Below, in pieces: positions 1 to 7,663 of a stretch of DNA of 64,000 bases; the first letter of the stretch is position 1; every line of letters begins with the position of its first letter. Below the pieces are notes generated by a model. The model saw only the letters and a program-made list of their open reading frames with translations, did no database searches and had not been told where the DNA came from. The position numbers and the translations under genes were made by a program. Location of the stretch: NCBI GenBank assembly GCA_043777315.1, contig JAYVPW010000093.1, forward strand, positions 62,001-126,000. Reading direction: 5' to 3'. This DNA is from CAIURC01 sp043777315 (GTDB lineage Bacteria; Verrucomicrobiota; Verrucomicrobiia; Chthoniobacterales; Chthoniobacteraceae).

Positions 1-2
1 TG

Positions 3-2822
3 AACTGGACCGCGGACAAGGCGATTTTCAGCATGGTCATCGGCGCGCCGACCGGACCGGCGGATGCGACCGTGTTCGTCTGGCAGCTTTTTGAAATCAC
101 GCTCCCGACGCAGGCGCAGCTCGCCGCGAATGTGAAGCCGGTGCTGACGAAAGTGGCGAACCAGCCGGCCTACAACAACGTCTTCCCGACCTACGCGCTC
201 GGCGGGAAGATCGTCTTTGCCAGCGACCGGCCGTTCAACGGCCAGTCGCATCTCACGCAGCGCGAGGAGTATCTCGGGCTGCCGACGGTCAGCGGCTTGT
301 GGAGTCTCGACCCGGCAAATGCGGGCTCGATCCTGCTGCTCCATCACTCGCCGAGCGGCGCGTTTTCACCGCAGGTCGATAGCTCGGGGCGGCTCATTTT
401 TTCCAACTGGGATCACCTCGACCGCGACCCCGAGGCGGTGACCGATTCGCGCAACGGAATCACGACCTCGCCGTATTTTGAAAACTTCACGCAGACCGCG
501 AACGGCTCGGGAAATTTCGCGGACGAATCGGCCAGCGGCCCCGGCGCGGCGTTCACGCTCGTCACCGCGATGGCGCCGAACACGTGGGACATTTTTCCCG
601 AGCCGCGGAACTTCGACCACAAGACGCTCATCGACGACTTCCAGAGCAAGATCAACGGCAACGCGCAGAACATTTTTCTGCCGTGGATGATCAATCTCGA
701 CGGCACCGGCGGCGAGCTGCTGAACCACGTCGGGCGGCACGAGCTCGCGAACACTTTCACCAAGAGTTTCACGACCGATGCGAACATCACCGACTTCAAT
801 CCGGCGCTCGTGCCGTCGAGCACGAACGGCAATTTCGCGATCCACAATTTCTTCAACAACTTCATGGCGCCGCACGAGGATCCGCTGCATCCCGGCGTCT
901 ATTTCGGCATCGATTCCGCGGACCTCGGCACACACGGCGCGGGCCAAATCGTGAAGCTCAACAACGCCGGGACGACCGCGGGCGGCGCGCCGCTGAATCC
1001 CGACGGGATCACCGTGAGTTACGTCACCGCCGGCGCGAGCACGGCGAAACCGCGCGGCCTCCCAACCGTGAAGCCGAGCATCAACCTGCCAGCAACCGGC
1101 GCCGCGGCGCTCACGACGCCCGAGGCGCTTTACCGCGCGCCGATCCCGCTGGCGGATGGAAATCTGGTCGCGTCGGCGATCAGCGTGAACCAGACGGATT
1201 ACAACGCCGGCACGCTCGCCGCGCCGCTGCCGGTCGCGGGTTTTGCGTTTCGGTTGAAGTCGCTGAAGCCGTCCGGCGCGACCTTTATCAACGACATCGA
1301 CCTCACGAATGGGCTCACGATCAACACCACATATTGGTCCGGCGCGACGCAGGTGACTTACAACGGAGCCGCATGGGAGCTTGATCCGGCGGAGGTCGCG
1401 CCGCGCAATCCGCCCACCGCCGCGACCTCCGCGATCGACCCGATCGAGGCCGGGGTCTTCACCGCGAATGGCGTCGATGTCCCGACGTTTCAGAACTATC
1501 TGAGCTCGATCAACGCCGCGCTCAGCGTGAGCCGCAACGTGACCAAGCGCGACCTGCACGACCGGCAGCAGCCGTTCAATTTGAAGATCAGTTGGTCCGC
1601 CACGCAGACCACCGCGCCCGCGCCGAACAACACGAACATCTACAACGTCGGCTGGATCCAATTCCTGCAGGCCGACCTCCGCCGCGGCTACAAACTCGGC
1701 GGCGCCACGCCCGCGCCCGGACGACGCGTCGTCTCGACTCCGCTGCATGACACGATGTCGGAAAATGTCGCGACCGCCGGCGCGCCGAGCGGTGCCGTGC
1801 GGCTCGGCGACGACGGCTCGTTCGCCGCGATTTTGCCCGCCGGAAAAGCGATGACGTGGCACCTGCTCGACAACGACGCCGCGAAGACGAGCCAGGTGAA
1901 AGAGCGCTTTTGGGTCACCTTTCAAAAAGGCGAAATCCGCACCTGCGCGAACTGCCACGGCATCAACACCTCCGACCAAACCGGCACCGTCGCGAACCCC
2001 GTGACCAAGCCGATCAACCCGCCGCAAGCCCTCGCAGCGCTGCTCCAGTTTTGGAAAGGGAATCATCCTCCCGGCTCGATGCAGCACGCCGCGCCGAGCC
2101 TCAGTGCGCTGAAAAATGCGGGCACCGCGAACCTCATGATCACGCGCACAGGCGGCGGCACCGGACCGGTCAGTGTGAGTTTTTCCACGGTCAACGGCAC
2201 CGCCGTCGCCGGCACCGACTTCCAGTTTTCCAGCGGCACGCTGACGTGGGCCGACGGCGACACGGCCGCGAAACCGCTCGCCATTACGCTGCTCGGCAAC
2301 ACGCCGATTGGCGCGAGCAAGACGTTTAACGTCGTCCTCAGCGCGCCGCTCAACGGCACCCTCGGCGCGACTCCGACATCCGCGGTCACGATCAACGAAC
2401 TGCCATTCGAGACCTGGCTTTTCCAAAAGTTCGGAGCCAACGCGAACGCCCCGCTCATCGCCGGACCTGACATCGACAACGACCGCGACGGCCACACCGT
2501 CCTCGCCGAATTCGCCTTCAACCTGAACCCGGCCGCGCCCGACCCCGCGACGCTTTTCACGCCTTTCTCCGAAGTCGATCCCGGCGACAACAAGCTCCAC
2601 CTCGCGATCCAATTTCGCCGCCGCATCGGCTCGCCCGGCCTCACCTACCACGCCGAAGTCTCGACCGCATTTCCCACCTGGAATGAAGGCGTCGGATACA
2701 CGCAGGAATTCCCGCCGACCAACGACGGCAACGGCATCACCGAAACCGTAAAAGTCCGCGCCACCGCCCCGCTCGACTCCGCGCCCGGCATGTTCATGCG
2801 CGTCCGCGTGACGAAGCCGTAG
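3..2822 (+). CDS. Exported protein with CxxCH haem motif and Calx-beta domain, 5' partial
   Basis: The reading frame is open from base 3, with no stop before the ATG at 33, so the true start is probably left of the window. Numbering from that ATG, the first ~600 residues have the look of a beta-propeller or TolB-like sheet protein (for example 'GKIVFASDRPFNG' and 'DSSGRLIFSNWD'). A c-type haem motif C-A-N-C-H lies at residues 638-642. A Calx-beta-like segment follows at about 690-790 ('TRTGGGTGPVSVSFSTVNG', 'GTDFQFSSGTLTW'). The last ~120 residues, with 'DIDNDRDGHTVLAEFAFNLNP' and the ending 'FMRVRVTKP', resemble the C-terminal domains of large verrucomicrobial exported proteins. The propeller plus CxxCH order recalls the middle part of hydrazine synthase alpha-like proteins, but nothing here supports that activity. 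Its stop lies 1 bp from the end of convergent bioB. Confidence 0.8.
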   Translation, partial: NWTADKAIFSMVIGAPTGPADATVFVWQLFEITLPTQAQLAANVKPVLTKVANQPAYNNVFPTYALGGKIVFASDRPFNGQSHLTQREEYLGLPTVSGLWSLDPANAGSILLLHHSPSGAFSPQVDSSGRLIFSNWDHLDRDPEAVTDSRNGITTSPYFENFTQTANGSGNFADESASGPGAAFTLVTAMAPNTWDIFPEPRNFDHKTLIDDFQSKINGNAQNIFLPWMINLDGTGGELLNHVGRHELANTFTKSFTTDANITDFNPALVPSSTNGNFAIHNFFNNFMAPHEDPLHPGVYFGIDSADLGTHGAGQIVKLNNAGTTAGGAPLNPDGITVSYVTAGASTAKPRGLPTVKPSINLPATGAAALTTPEALYRAPIPLADGNLVASAISVNQTDYNAGTLAAPLPVAGFAFRLKSLKPSGATFINDIDLTNGLTINTTYWSGATQVTYNGAAWELDPAEVAPRNPPTAATSAIDPIEAGVFTANGVDVPTFQNYLSSINAALSVSRNVTKRDLHDRQQPFNLKISWSATQTTAPAPNNTNIYNVGWIQFLQADLRRGYKLGGATPAPGRRVVSTPLHDTMSENVATAGAPSGAVRLGDDGSFAAILPAGKAMTWHLLDNDAAKTSQVKERFWVTFQKGEIRTCANCHGINTSDQTGTVANPVTKPINPPQALAALLQFWKGNHPPGSMQHAAPSLSALKNAGTANLMITRTGGGTGPVSVSFSTVNGTAVAGTDFQFSSGTLTWADGDTAAKPLAITLLGNTPIGASKTFNVVLSAPLNGTLGATPTSAVTINELPFETWLFQKFGANANAPLIAGPDIDNDRDGHTVLAEFAFNLNPAAPDPATLFTPFSEVDPGDNKLHLAIQFRRRIGSPGLTYHAEVSTAFPTWNEGVGYTQEFPPTNDGNGITETVKVRATAPLDSAPGMFMRVRVTKP

Positions 2823-2823
2823 C

Positions 2824-3786
2824 TTACACCGCCGCGGCCATGCACGCCGCGCGCGGCTGCTGCGGGATGAGGTCGAGCTCGGCGAGAAGCGAGCGGTCTT
2901 CATCCACGCCGGGGTTCTTCGCGGTGAGCAATTTGTCGCCGTAGAAAATGGAATTCGCACCCGCGAAAAAGCAGAGCGCCTGACCTTCGCGCGAGATGCG
3001 CGTGCGGCCGGCGCTGAGGCGGACTTTTGCGTGCGGCAGCGCGAGGCGGGTGACGGCGATGAGGCGGACGAGTTCGAAGACATCGACGGCGGGCTGCGCT
3101 TCCATCGGCGTGCCGGGCATCGACATGAGGCAGTTGATCGGGACGCTCTCGGGCGCGGGGTCGAAATTCGTCAGCACTTCGAGCATCCGCAGCCGGTCGG
3201 TGATCGTCTCGCCCATCCCGATGATCCCGCCGCAGCAGACATCCATGCCCGCCTGCTGCACCGCCTCGATCGTGTCCAGCCGATCTTGGAAAGTGTGCGT
3301 GCTGACGACCTCGGGGTAGTACTCCGGCGACGTGTCGATGTTGTGATTGTAAGCCGTCACGCCCGCCTCCTTGAGCTGCCGCGCGGCACCGGGCGAGAGC
3401 TGTCCGAGCGTCACGCAGACTTCCATCCCGAGCTTCGAGACCTCGCGGATCGTGCCGAGCACTTGCTCGAATTTCGCGTCGCCCTCGCGCACGCCCTTCC
3501 ACGCCGCGCCCATGCAAAACCGCGTCGAGCCATTCTCCCGCGCCCGCCGGGCGACTTCCATGACGGCGTCCGTTTCCATCAGCCGCCCCGCCTTCACTTC
3601 CGTGTCGTAACGCGAGCTCTGCGCGCAATATCCGCAGTCCTCCGAGCAGCCTCCAGTCTTGATCGAGAGCAAAGTGCAGAGCTGCACTTCGTTGTTGCTC
3701 CAATGCTCCAGATACGCCGCGCGGCTCCGCGAGATGAGGTCGAAGAAGGGGAGTTCGTAGAGGGCGCGGAGTTCGGCGAAATTCAT
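2824..3786 (-). CDS. bioB: Biotin synthase
   Basis: This radical-SAM enzyme inserts sulfur into dethiobiotin, the last step of biotin synthesis. The 320-residue protein has the family's 4Fe-4S loop C-S-E-D-C-G-Y-C (C47, C51, C54) just after 'LLSIKTGG'. It also has 'YNHNIDTSPEYYPEV', 'CCGGIIGMGE' and the C-terminal 'SAGRTRISREGQALCFFAGANSIFYGDKLLT', all typical of BioB. No other bio genes are nearby. The ATG at 3786 must be the start, because an in-frame TAA occurs five codons upstream inside a 7-bp repeat array. The bases before the ATG belong to that repeat element apart from GAG, and there is no Shine-Dalgarno sequence. The N-terminus looks a few residues shorter than in E. coli BioB. Confidence 0.96.
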   Translation of the reverse strand: MNFAELRALYELPFFDLISRSRAAYLEHWSNNEVQLCTLLSIKTGGCSEDCGYCAQSSRYDTEVKAGRLMETDAVMEVARRARENGSTRFCMGAAWKGVREGDAKFEQVLGTIREVSKLGMEVCVTLGQLSPGAARQLKEAGVTAYNHNIDTSPEYYPEVVSTHTFQDRLDTIEAVQQAGMDVCCGGIIGMGETITDRLRMLEVLTNFDPAPESVPINCLMSMPGTPMEAQPAVDVFELVRLIAVTRLALPHAKVRLSAGRTRISREGQALCFFAGANSIFYGDKLLTAKNPGVDEDRSLLAELDLIPQQPRAACMAAAV

Positions 3787-3789
3787 GAG

Positions 3790-4073
3790 ATTTAGGATTT
3801 AGGATTTAGGATTTAGGAAGTGCAAGCATGGCGGCGCGACGAACCGCGAAAAGCGTCCGAGCCCTCCGGTCATCCTGAGCGCAGCTTCGGCTTTGCGAAG
3901 CGCAGTCGAAGGACCTCTTACATTTCCCCTCCTGAGCTCGCGTAACAGGGGGAGAAGTAAGAGGTCTTTCGACTCCGCTGTTGCTTCGCTCAAGATGACC
4001 GGAAGGAAGGGGAGCGCCGCCGAGTCGCTTGCGTGCTCCGAACTTCCTAAATCCTAAATCCTAAATCCTAAAT
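3790..4073. repeat. Nested palindromic element A: (ATTTAGG)4-AAG ... CTT-(CCTAAAT)4
   Basis: Four exact tandem copies of ATTTAGG (3790-3817) followed by AAG are mirrored by CTT and four copies of CCTAAAT (4046-4073). This gives a perfect 31-bp inverted repeat about 284 bp across. Inside it sits a second palindrome of a different family (3866-4002). The element fills the space between bioB and the next gene and begins 3 bp upstream of the bioB ATG. No open reading frame in it looks real. Confidence 0.95.
3866..4002. repeat. GTCATCCTGAGCG palindrome, copy 1 (nested in element A)
   Basis: The left arm starts CCGGTCATCCTGAGCGCAG, runs through AGTCGAAGGACCTCTTAC and reaches a short loop. The right arm reads GTAAGAGGTCTTTCGACTCC and ends CTCAAGATGACCGG. 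The same sequence returns at 23875, 31380, 44203 and 45971, with a half copy at 54481. Each arm is about 50-60 bp with scattered mismatches. Confidence 0.93.
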
Positions 4074-4077
4074 TCCC

Positions 4078-4776
4078 TCACTTCGTCCAGTGCCCGCCCG
4101 GCGTGGAAATGATCGGCAGTTCGTCCGTCTGATATTCCGTTTTCCCGCTCGCCCCGATCATCGGGAGCCCGACCGCCGACTTGAATTTCGCGCTCATGCT
4201 TTCACCCGTGTGGCAGCCCCAGCTCTTGATCAGCGCGTCTTTGGTGAAGATGCCGCGGTTGATTTTCCCGAGCTCGGTTTCGTGCAGCCAGACCTTCGAG
4301 GCGCTGTCGATGTTGTTGGAATAATCGAACAGGAAACACGCCTTGTTCGAGTGGCCGAAATATTCGAAGTCCGAGATTTTCACGGTGTCGCGCGGGCGGC
4401 CGAAGTTCACGTAATCGAGGAGCGTCTGCGTCTTGTCGAAATAGACCAGCTTCACGCCGAACGCCTCGCGGACCGAGTCGATGTTCCCGATCAAATCCTT
4501 CCCGTCCTGCTTGCCACGCGCCTGATACGCCGGGCGATAAACCAGCCAGGTGACCTGCGTGCCGGGATTCTGCGCCTGGATTTCCTGCGTCCGAATCCGC
4601 GCCGCGCGGATGAAGTTCATCCACCAACTGTCGTGCGGCTGCGCCTTGAATTTCTCCCAAGCCCAGATCGAAACGCCGCCAACGATGAGCACTGCCTCGC
4701 GCGGCGCATCGGCCGCGCGCGCCGATGGCGGCAGCAGGGAAAGCAAGGCGGCGACAAGGATGGCGAGCTGTCTCAT
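4078..4776 (-). CDS. Small exported protein of unknown function
   Basis: The 232-residue product starts with a clear signal peptide, 'MRQLAILVAALLSLLPPSARA', cleaved near 'ARAADAPR'. I chose the ATG at 4776 for this reason and rejected the longer open frame to 4932. The mature part contains 'VLIVGGVSIWAWEKFKAQ', 'VTWLVYRPAYQARG' and 'YFGHSNKACFLFDYSN', and ends with 'WGCHTGESMSAKFKSAVG' and 'ISTPGGHWTK'. The 'FGHSN...SWGCHTGESMS' arrangement resembles proteins that carry a His/Cys-centred peptidase-like fold, but I cannot name a family. It is flanked by palindromic elements on both sides and so is probably transcribed on its own. Confidence 0.8.
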   Translation of the reverse strand: MRQLAILVAALLSLLPPSARAADAPREAVLIVGGVSIWAWEKFKAQPHDSWWMNFIRAARIRTQEIQAQNPGTQVTWLVYRPAYQARGKQDGKDLIGNIDSVREAFGVKLVYFDKTQTLLDYVNFGRPRDTVKISDFEYFGHSNKACFLFDYSNNIDSASKVWLHETELGKINRGIFTKDALIKSWGCHTGESMSAKFKSAVGLPMIGASGKTEYQTDELPIISTPGGHWTK

Positions 4777-4878
4777 GGTTTTCAAAGCGCGGGAAGATGC
4801 CGCAATCCGGCGGGGTGACAAGCGGCGAGCGGATGAAACGTGCGCGACTTGGGGAGACGTGTATTCGGCGTTCCGGGT

Positions 4879-5015
4879 AGCGCACTCGTCCCGAGTGCTG
4901 GTCGAGGCGTCCCGCCTCGACGAACTTTTCACAGCGCACAGATCCGAGAGGACCGCGCAATTTTCAAAGTTCGTTTCGGCGGGACGCCGAAACCAGCACT
5001 CGGGACGAGTGCGCT
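4879..5015. repeat. Modular double-hairpin palindrome with GTCCC core (element F)
   Basis: A 24-bp outer inverted repeat (AGCGCACTCGTCCCGAGTGC plus TGGT, mirrored at 4992-5015) encloses a second pair of small hairpins, CGAGGCGTCCCGCCTCG and CGGCGGGACGCCG. These are joined by ACGAACTTTT...AAAGTTCGT. Both arm and inner stem are themselves palindromes around the word GTCCC. The layout matches the elements at 50341 and 52310. It lies between oppD (3' end) and the exported-protein gene and could act as a terminator. Confidence 0.92.
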
Positions 5016-5060
5016 CCCCGGACCCTTGGTGCCGCGCGTTTTGGGACTTTCAGGAACGAG

Positions 5061-5909
5061 TCACCCCACTTCCGCCGCGAGTGCGGCGTGGTCGATGGTG
5101 GCGAGGCGGTTGCGGTTCGCGCCGAGCTGCGGGATGCACTCGATCAGCGCGCGGGTGTAGGCGTGCTGCGGGTTTTTCAGGACGCTCGCGGTCTCGCCGT
5201 ACTCGACGATTTTTCCGCGGAACATCACGGCCACGCGATCGGCGATTCCGCTGATGATCCCGAAGTTATGGGTGATCAAAATGATCGCCATTTTCACGCG
5301 CTGCTTGAGCGCCTTCAGCTCGTCGATGATCTGCGCCTGGATCGTGACATCGAGCGCGGTGGTCGGCTCGTCGGCGACGAGCAGGTCGGGCTGACAACTC
5401 AGCGCCATCGCGATCATCGCGCGCTGCTGCATCCCGCCGCTGAGCTGATGCGGGTAGTCGCGCATCCGTTTCGCCGCGTCCACGATGCCGACGAGATCGA
5501 GATATTTGACGACCTCCGCATCGATGTCGCGGACCTCCGGGCGGTGCAAACGGATCGCTTCGGCAATCTGATTCCGAATCGTGAAGACCGGGTTCAGCGA
5601 TGTGGACGGCTCCTGAAAAATGTAGGCGATCCTGGCTCCGCGAATGCCGCGCAACTCGCCCGGCGACATTTTCAAAACGTCCCGCCCCTCGAGCAAAATC
5701 TCACCCGATTTGTAAACCGCCGGCGGCTCCGGCAGCAGCCGCGTGAGCGCGAGACCGGTGACACTTTTCCCGCTCCCACTCTCCCCGACGATCGCCAGCG
5801 TCTCGCCCGCTTGCATGGAAAAGGAGATGCCTTTCACCGCCTCCACCGCGCCGCCTTCGGTCGCGAAATGAATGGCGAGGTTGCGGACTTCGAGGAGCGG
5901 GGAATCCAT
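5061..5909 (-). CDS. oppD: Oligopeptide/dipeptide ABC transporter ATPase (OppD/DppD type)
   Basis: This is the cytoplasmic ATPase that powers peptide import with the two permeases encoded upstream. It has Walker A GESGSGKS at residues 42-49, the signature LSGGMQQRAMIAMALS, Walker B 'LLVADEPTTALD' and the C-terminal oligopeptide-transporter extension 'NPQHAYTRALIECIP'. Its 282 residues are slightly short for OppD (about 320). Its ATG overlaps the TAA of the small gene before it by one base, so the two are probably translationally coupled. A second ATPase (OppF) is absent from the operon, so the subunit may work as a homodimer or with a partner encoded elsewhere. Confidence 0.93.
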   Translation of the reverse strand: MDSPLLEVRNLAIHFATEGGAVEAVKGISFSMQAGETLAIVGESGSGKSVTGLALTRLLPEPPAVYKSGEILLEGRDVLKMSPGELRGIRGARIAYIFQEPSTSLNPVFTIRNQIAEAIRLHRPEVRDIDAEVVKYLDLVGIVDAAKRMRDYPHQLSGGMQQRAMIAMALSCQPDLLVADEPTTALDVTIQAQIIDELKALKQRVKMAIILITHNFGIISGIADRVAVMFRGKIVEYGETASVLKNPQHAYTRALIECIPQLGANRNRLATIDHAALAAEVG

Positions 5910-6121
5910 TAATTCACTCGCTTGGATTCCGCCGAATGAATCCGGGCAACGAACTCCTCGAGCGTTTCTTCCGGCAGGTGCCTGCGCTCTTCGGTAAAAT
6001 CGCCACTTTTAGGCGTGAGCGCTTGGAGAAATCGAGCGAACCCGCCGCGGCCCAATGCCTGCACAAGCGCATTGCGCCCTTGCGTAAGAATTTCACGATC
6101 ATTCACCATTTCTGTTTTCAT
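5909..6121 (-). CDS. Small protein paired with PIN toxin, possible antitoxin
   Basis: The 70-residue product reads 'MKTEMVNDREILTQGRNALV...' with 'LGRGGFARFLQALTPKSGDF' in the middle. I chose the ATG at 6121 because it follows the PIN gene's stop with one base between them (TGA-C-ATG). The product has no obvious DNA-binding N-terminus of the AbrB or ribbon-helix-helix kind. It belongs to a type of short conserved protein that carries 'ALxxxLGxxGxxRFLQ'. Being locked to the toxin gene argues that it is the antitoxin. In that case the order is toxin first, the reverse of typical vapBC. Its role is an inference from position. Confidence 0.7.
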   Translation of the reverse strand: MKTEMVNDREILTQGRNALVQALGRGGFARFLQALTPKSGDFTEERRHLPEETLEEFVARIHSAESKRVN

Positions 6122-6122
6122 G

Positions 6123-6551
6123 TCACAGCGACCGTAACACCCAATCGACCGGGTTTTCAACCTGCACTCCGATTGCGCGACCAAGCTTGTTCGCCCGACG
6201 CAGCAGGCGGTCGTCGGTGGTGAGAAAAACGTCAGCGTTCGCGTGCTCAGCCGACGCGAGATGGAAGGAGTCCTTCACCCCAAAACCGCGATCAATGAGC
6301 TGCTTTGCGCGGAGCAAAATGTTTTCGGAAAAAGCGACGAATTCATCGGCTTCCTCGAGGAGGGTTAGCAGGCTTCCGCGTTTACGGTCGTCGTTGATCG
6401 CCTCCGTTTCCGCCAAGAGCACCGAACTGGCGATCCAAGTGAAATCCGAATCGAATACACGGCTCACCGCCTTTGCTTCGTCTTCGACTCGCGGGTGTGA
6501 CGGCAGATCGTACTCACGACTAAGGGCGCACGAATCCAGATAGATCCTCAT
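6123..6551 (-). CDS. PIN-domain ribonuclease, VapC-like toxin
   Basis: The 142-residue protein is the right size for a PIN domain. It starts with 'MRIYLDSCALSREYD' (D6), then 'SSVLLAETEA' (E48), 'VKDSFHLASAEHANADVFLT' (D94, D107) and 'TTDDRLLRRAN' (D113). These acidic residues form the metal-binding nuclease site in the family, and VapC members cut tRNA or rRNA. The gene lies 4 bp after oppC and 1 bp before the small partner gene. The pair therefore sits inside the opp operon rather than in its own transcription unit. Confidence 0.9.
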   Translation of the reverse strand: MRIYLDSCALSREYDLPSHPRVEDEAKAVSRVFDSDFTWIASSVLLAETEAINDDRKRGSLLTLLEEADEFVAFSENILLRAKQLIDRGFGVKDSFHLASAEHANADVFLTTDDRLLRRANKLGRAIGVQVENPVDWVLRSL

Positions 6552-6555
6552 CGCG

Positions 6556-7569
6556 TCACCCCCGCTTCGGATCGAAGGCGCGGCGGAGGGCGTCGCCGAA
6601 GAGGTTCAATGAGAGGACGAGGCCGAAGAGTGCTCCGGTGGCGGCGGTGAGATTCCACCAGACGAGGGGTTCGCGGGAGAGCTCGCTGCGGGCGCCGTCG
6701 ATCATCGCGCCCCAGCTCGCGGTGCCGACGGGGGAGCCGACGCCGAGGTAGCTGAGGATGGCTTCGGCGAGGATGAGGCCGGAGAAGCCGAGGACGAAAT
6801 TGATGAGGACGAGGTGGAGGACGTTCGGGAGCAAATGGGCCGTGACGATCTTCCACTGCGACTGGCCGAGGGAGCGCGCGGCGGCGATGTACGGGCGCTC
6901 GGCCTGGCGCATGGTTTCGCCGCGAATGAGGCGGCAGAGGCCGACCCAGCTCGTGACGCCGAGGGCGATGGACATGGTGCCGAGGCCTTTACCGAGGACC
7001 ATGAGGATGGAGACGAGGAGGAGGATTTCGGGGATCGAGGCGAGGGTGCTGTAAACGTATTGGATCACGTCATCGACCCAGCGGCGGTAGTAGCCGGCGA
7101 GGATGCCGAGGAGGGTGCCGAGTGGGATGTAGATCGCGCTGGTGAGGCCGCCGATGATGAGCGCGGTGCGGCAGGCGCGGAGGGTTTGGACGAAGGTGTC
7201 TTTTCCGAGCGCGTCGGTGCCGAGGAGATGGGTGCCGTTGAGCGGCTCGGGTTTGGCGATGGAGAGGGAGATTTTCGCGAGCGGGGCGCTGTAGCTTTTC
7301 TCCTGCGGGATGCGCTGCGTGAGCCTGCCGAGGATGCTCACGCTGTACCATTCGCGGTGCGGAATCTGGATCGCTTCGAGCGCACCGACGCCGAGGTAGA
7401 GCGCGATCACGATGCCGGAGATCATGCCGACGCGGTCGCGTTTCAACCGCTTCCACGCACGCTGCCAGCGCTCATTTTTCGATCCCTTCCAGACCAGCGC
7501 TGCGAGCAGCGCGAAGCCAAAAACAACGACGCTGTCCTGGACCCAGATGTTTTCGAAAAAGCGGCTCAT
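6556..7569 (-). CDS. oppC: Oligopeptide ABC transporter permease (OppC type)
   Basis: The 337-residue inner-membrane permease has an N-terminal membrane segment and then a basic stretch. A long periplasmic region follows ('GTHLLGTDALGKDTF', the OppC/DppC motif), then the transport core with the EAA-loop 'YIAAARSLGQSQWKIVTAHLLPN'. The 'LAEAILSYLGVGSPVGTASWG' stretch near the C-terminus is characteristic. OppC pairs with OppB to form the channel. The 94 bp before the gene hold a weak hairpin (GCTCCGTC...GACGGAGC) and no recognisable gene. Confidence 0.94.
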   Translation of the reverse strand: MSRFFENIWVQDSVVVFGFALLAALVWKGSKNERWQRAWKRLKRDRVGMISGIVIALYLGVGALEAIQIPHREWYSVSILGRLTQRIPQEKSYSAPLAKISLSIAKPEPLNGTHLLGTDALGKDTFVQTLRACRTALIIGGLTSAIYIPLGTLLGILAGYYRRWVDDVIQYVYSTLASIPEILLLVSILMVLGKGLGTMSIALGVTSWVGLCRLIRGETMRQAERPYIAAARSLGQSQWKIVTAHLLPNVLHLVLINFVLGFSGLILAEAILSYLGVGSPVGTASWGAMIDGARSELSREPLVWWNLTAATGALFGLVLSLNLFGDALRRAFDPKRG

Positions 7570-7663
7570 GGGTTTGGAGTGAGACGCTCCGTCGCTGCAA
7601 GAAACTGGCGCTGACGGAGCAGCGCGCTCCAGCGGTTTGGCTCACGTCGGGGAAGAGTTTCCA

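Noticed and set aside
33..2822. Calling the first gene a hydrazine synthase subunit
   Set aside because: Only the propeller-plus-CxxCH layout is similar; no other anammox-type gene or diagnostic motif is present.
366..3083. 905-residue frame on the minus strand across the first gene and into bioB
   Set aside because: It is Arg/Ala-rich with no domain pattern and is antisense to two convincing genes. GC-rich DNA leaves such frames open.
3790..3817. ATTTAGG array as telomeric repeat or eukaryotic contamination
   Set aside because: TTTAGGA-like units resemble plant telomere repeats (TTTAGGG), but only four copies exist, they are mirrored, and the flanks are clearly bacterial genes.
3799..3993. 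64-residue frame inside the palindrome
   Set aside because: It lies wholly in repeat sequence; the same peptide-like reading appears at every copy.
4078..4932. Longer form of the exported protein starting at 4932
   Set aside because: The extra 52 residues read the edge of a palindromic element and precede a clear signal peptide.
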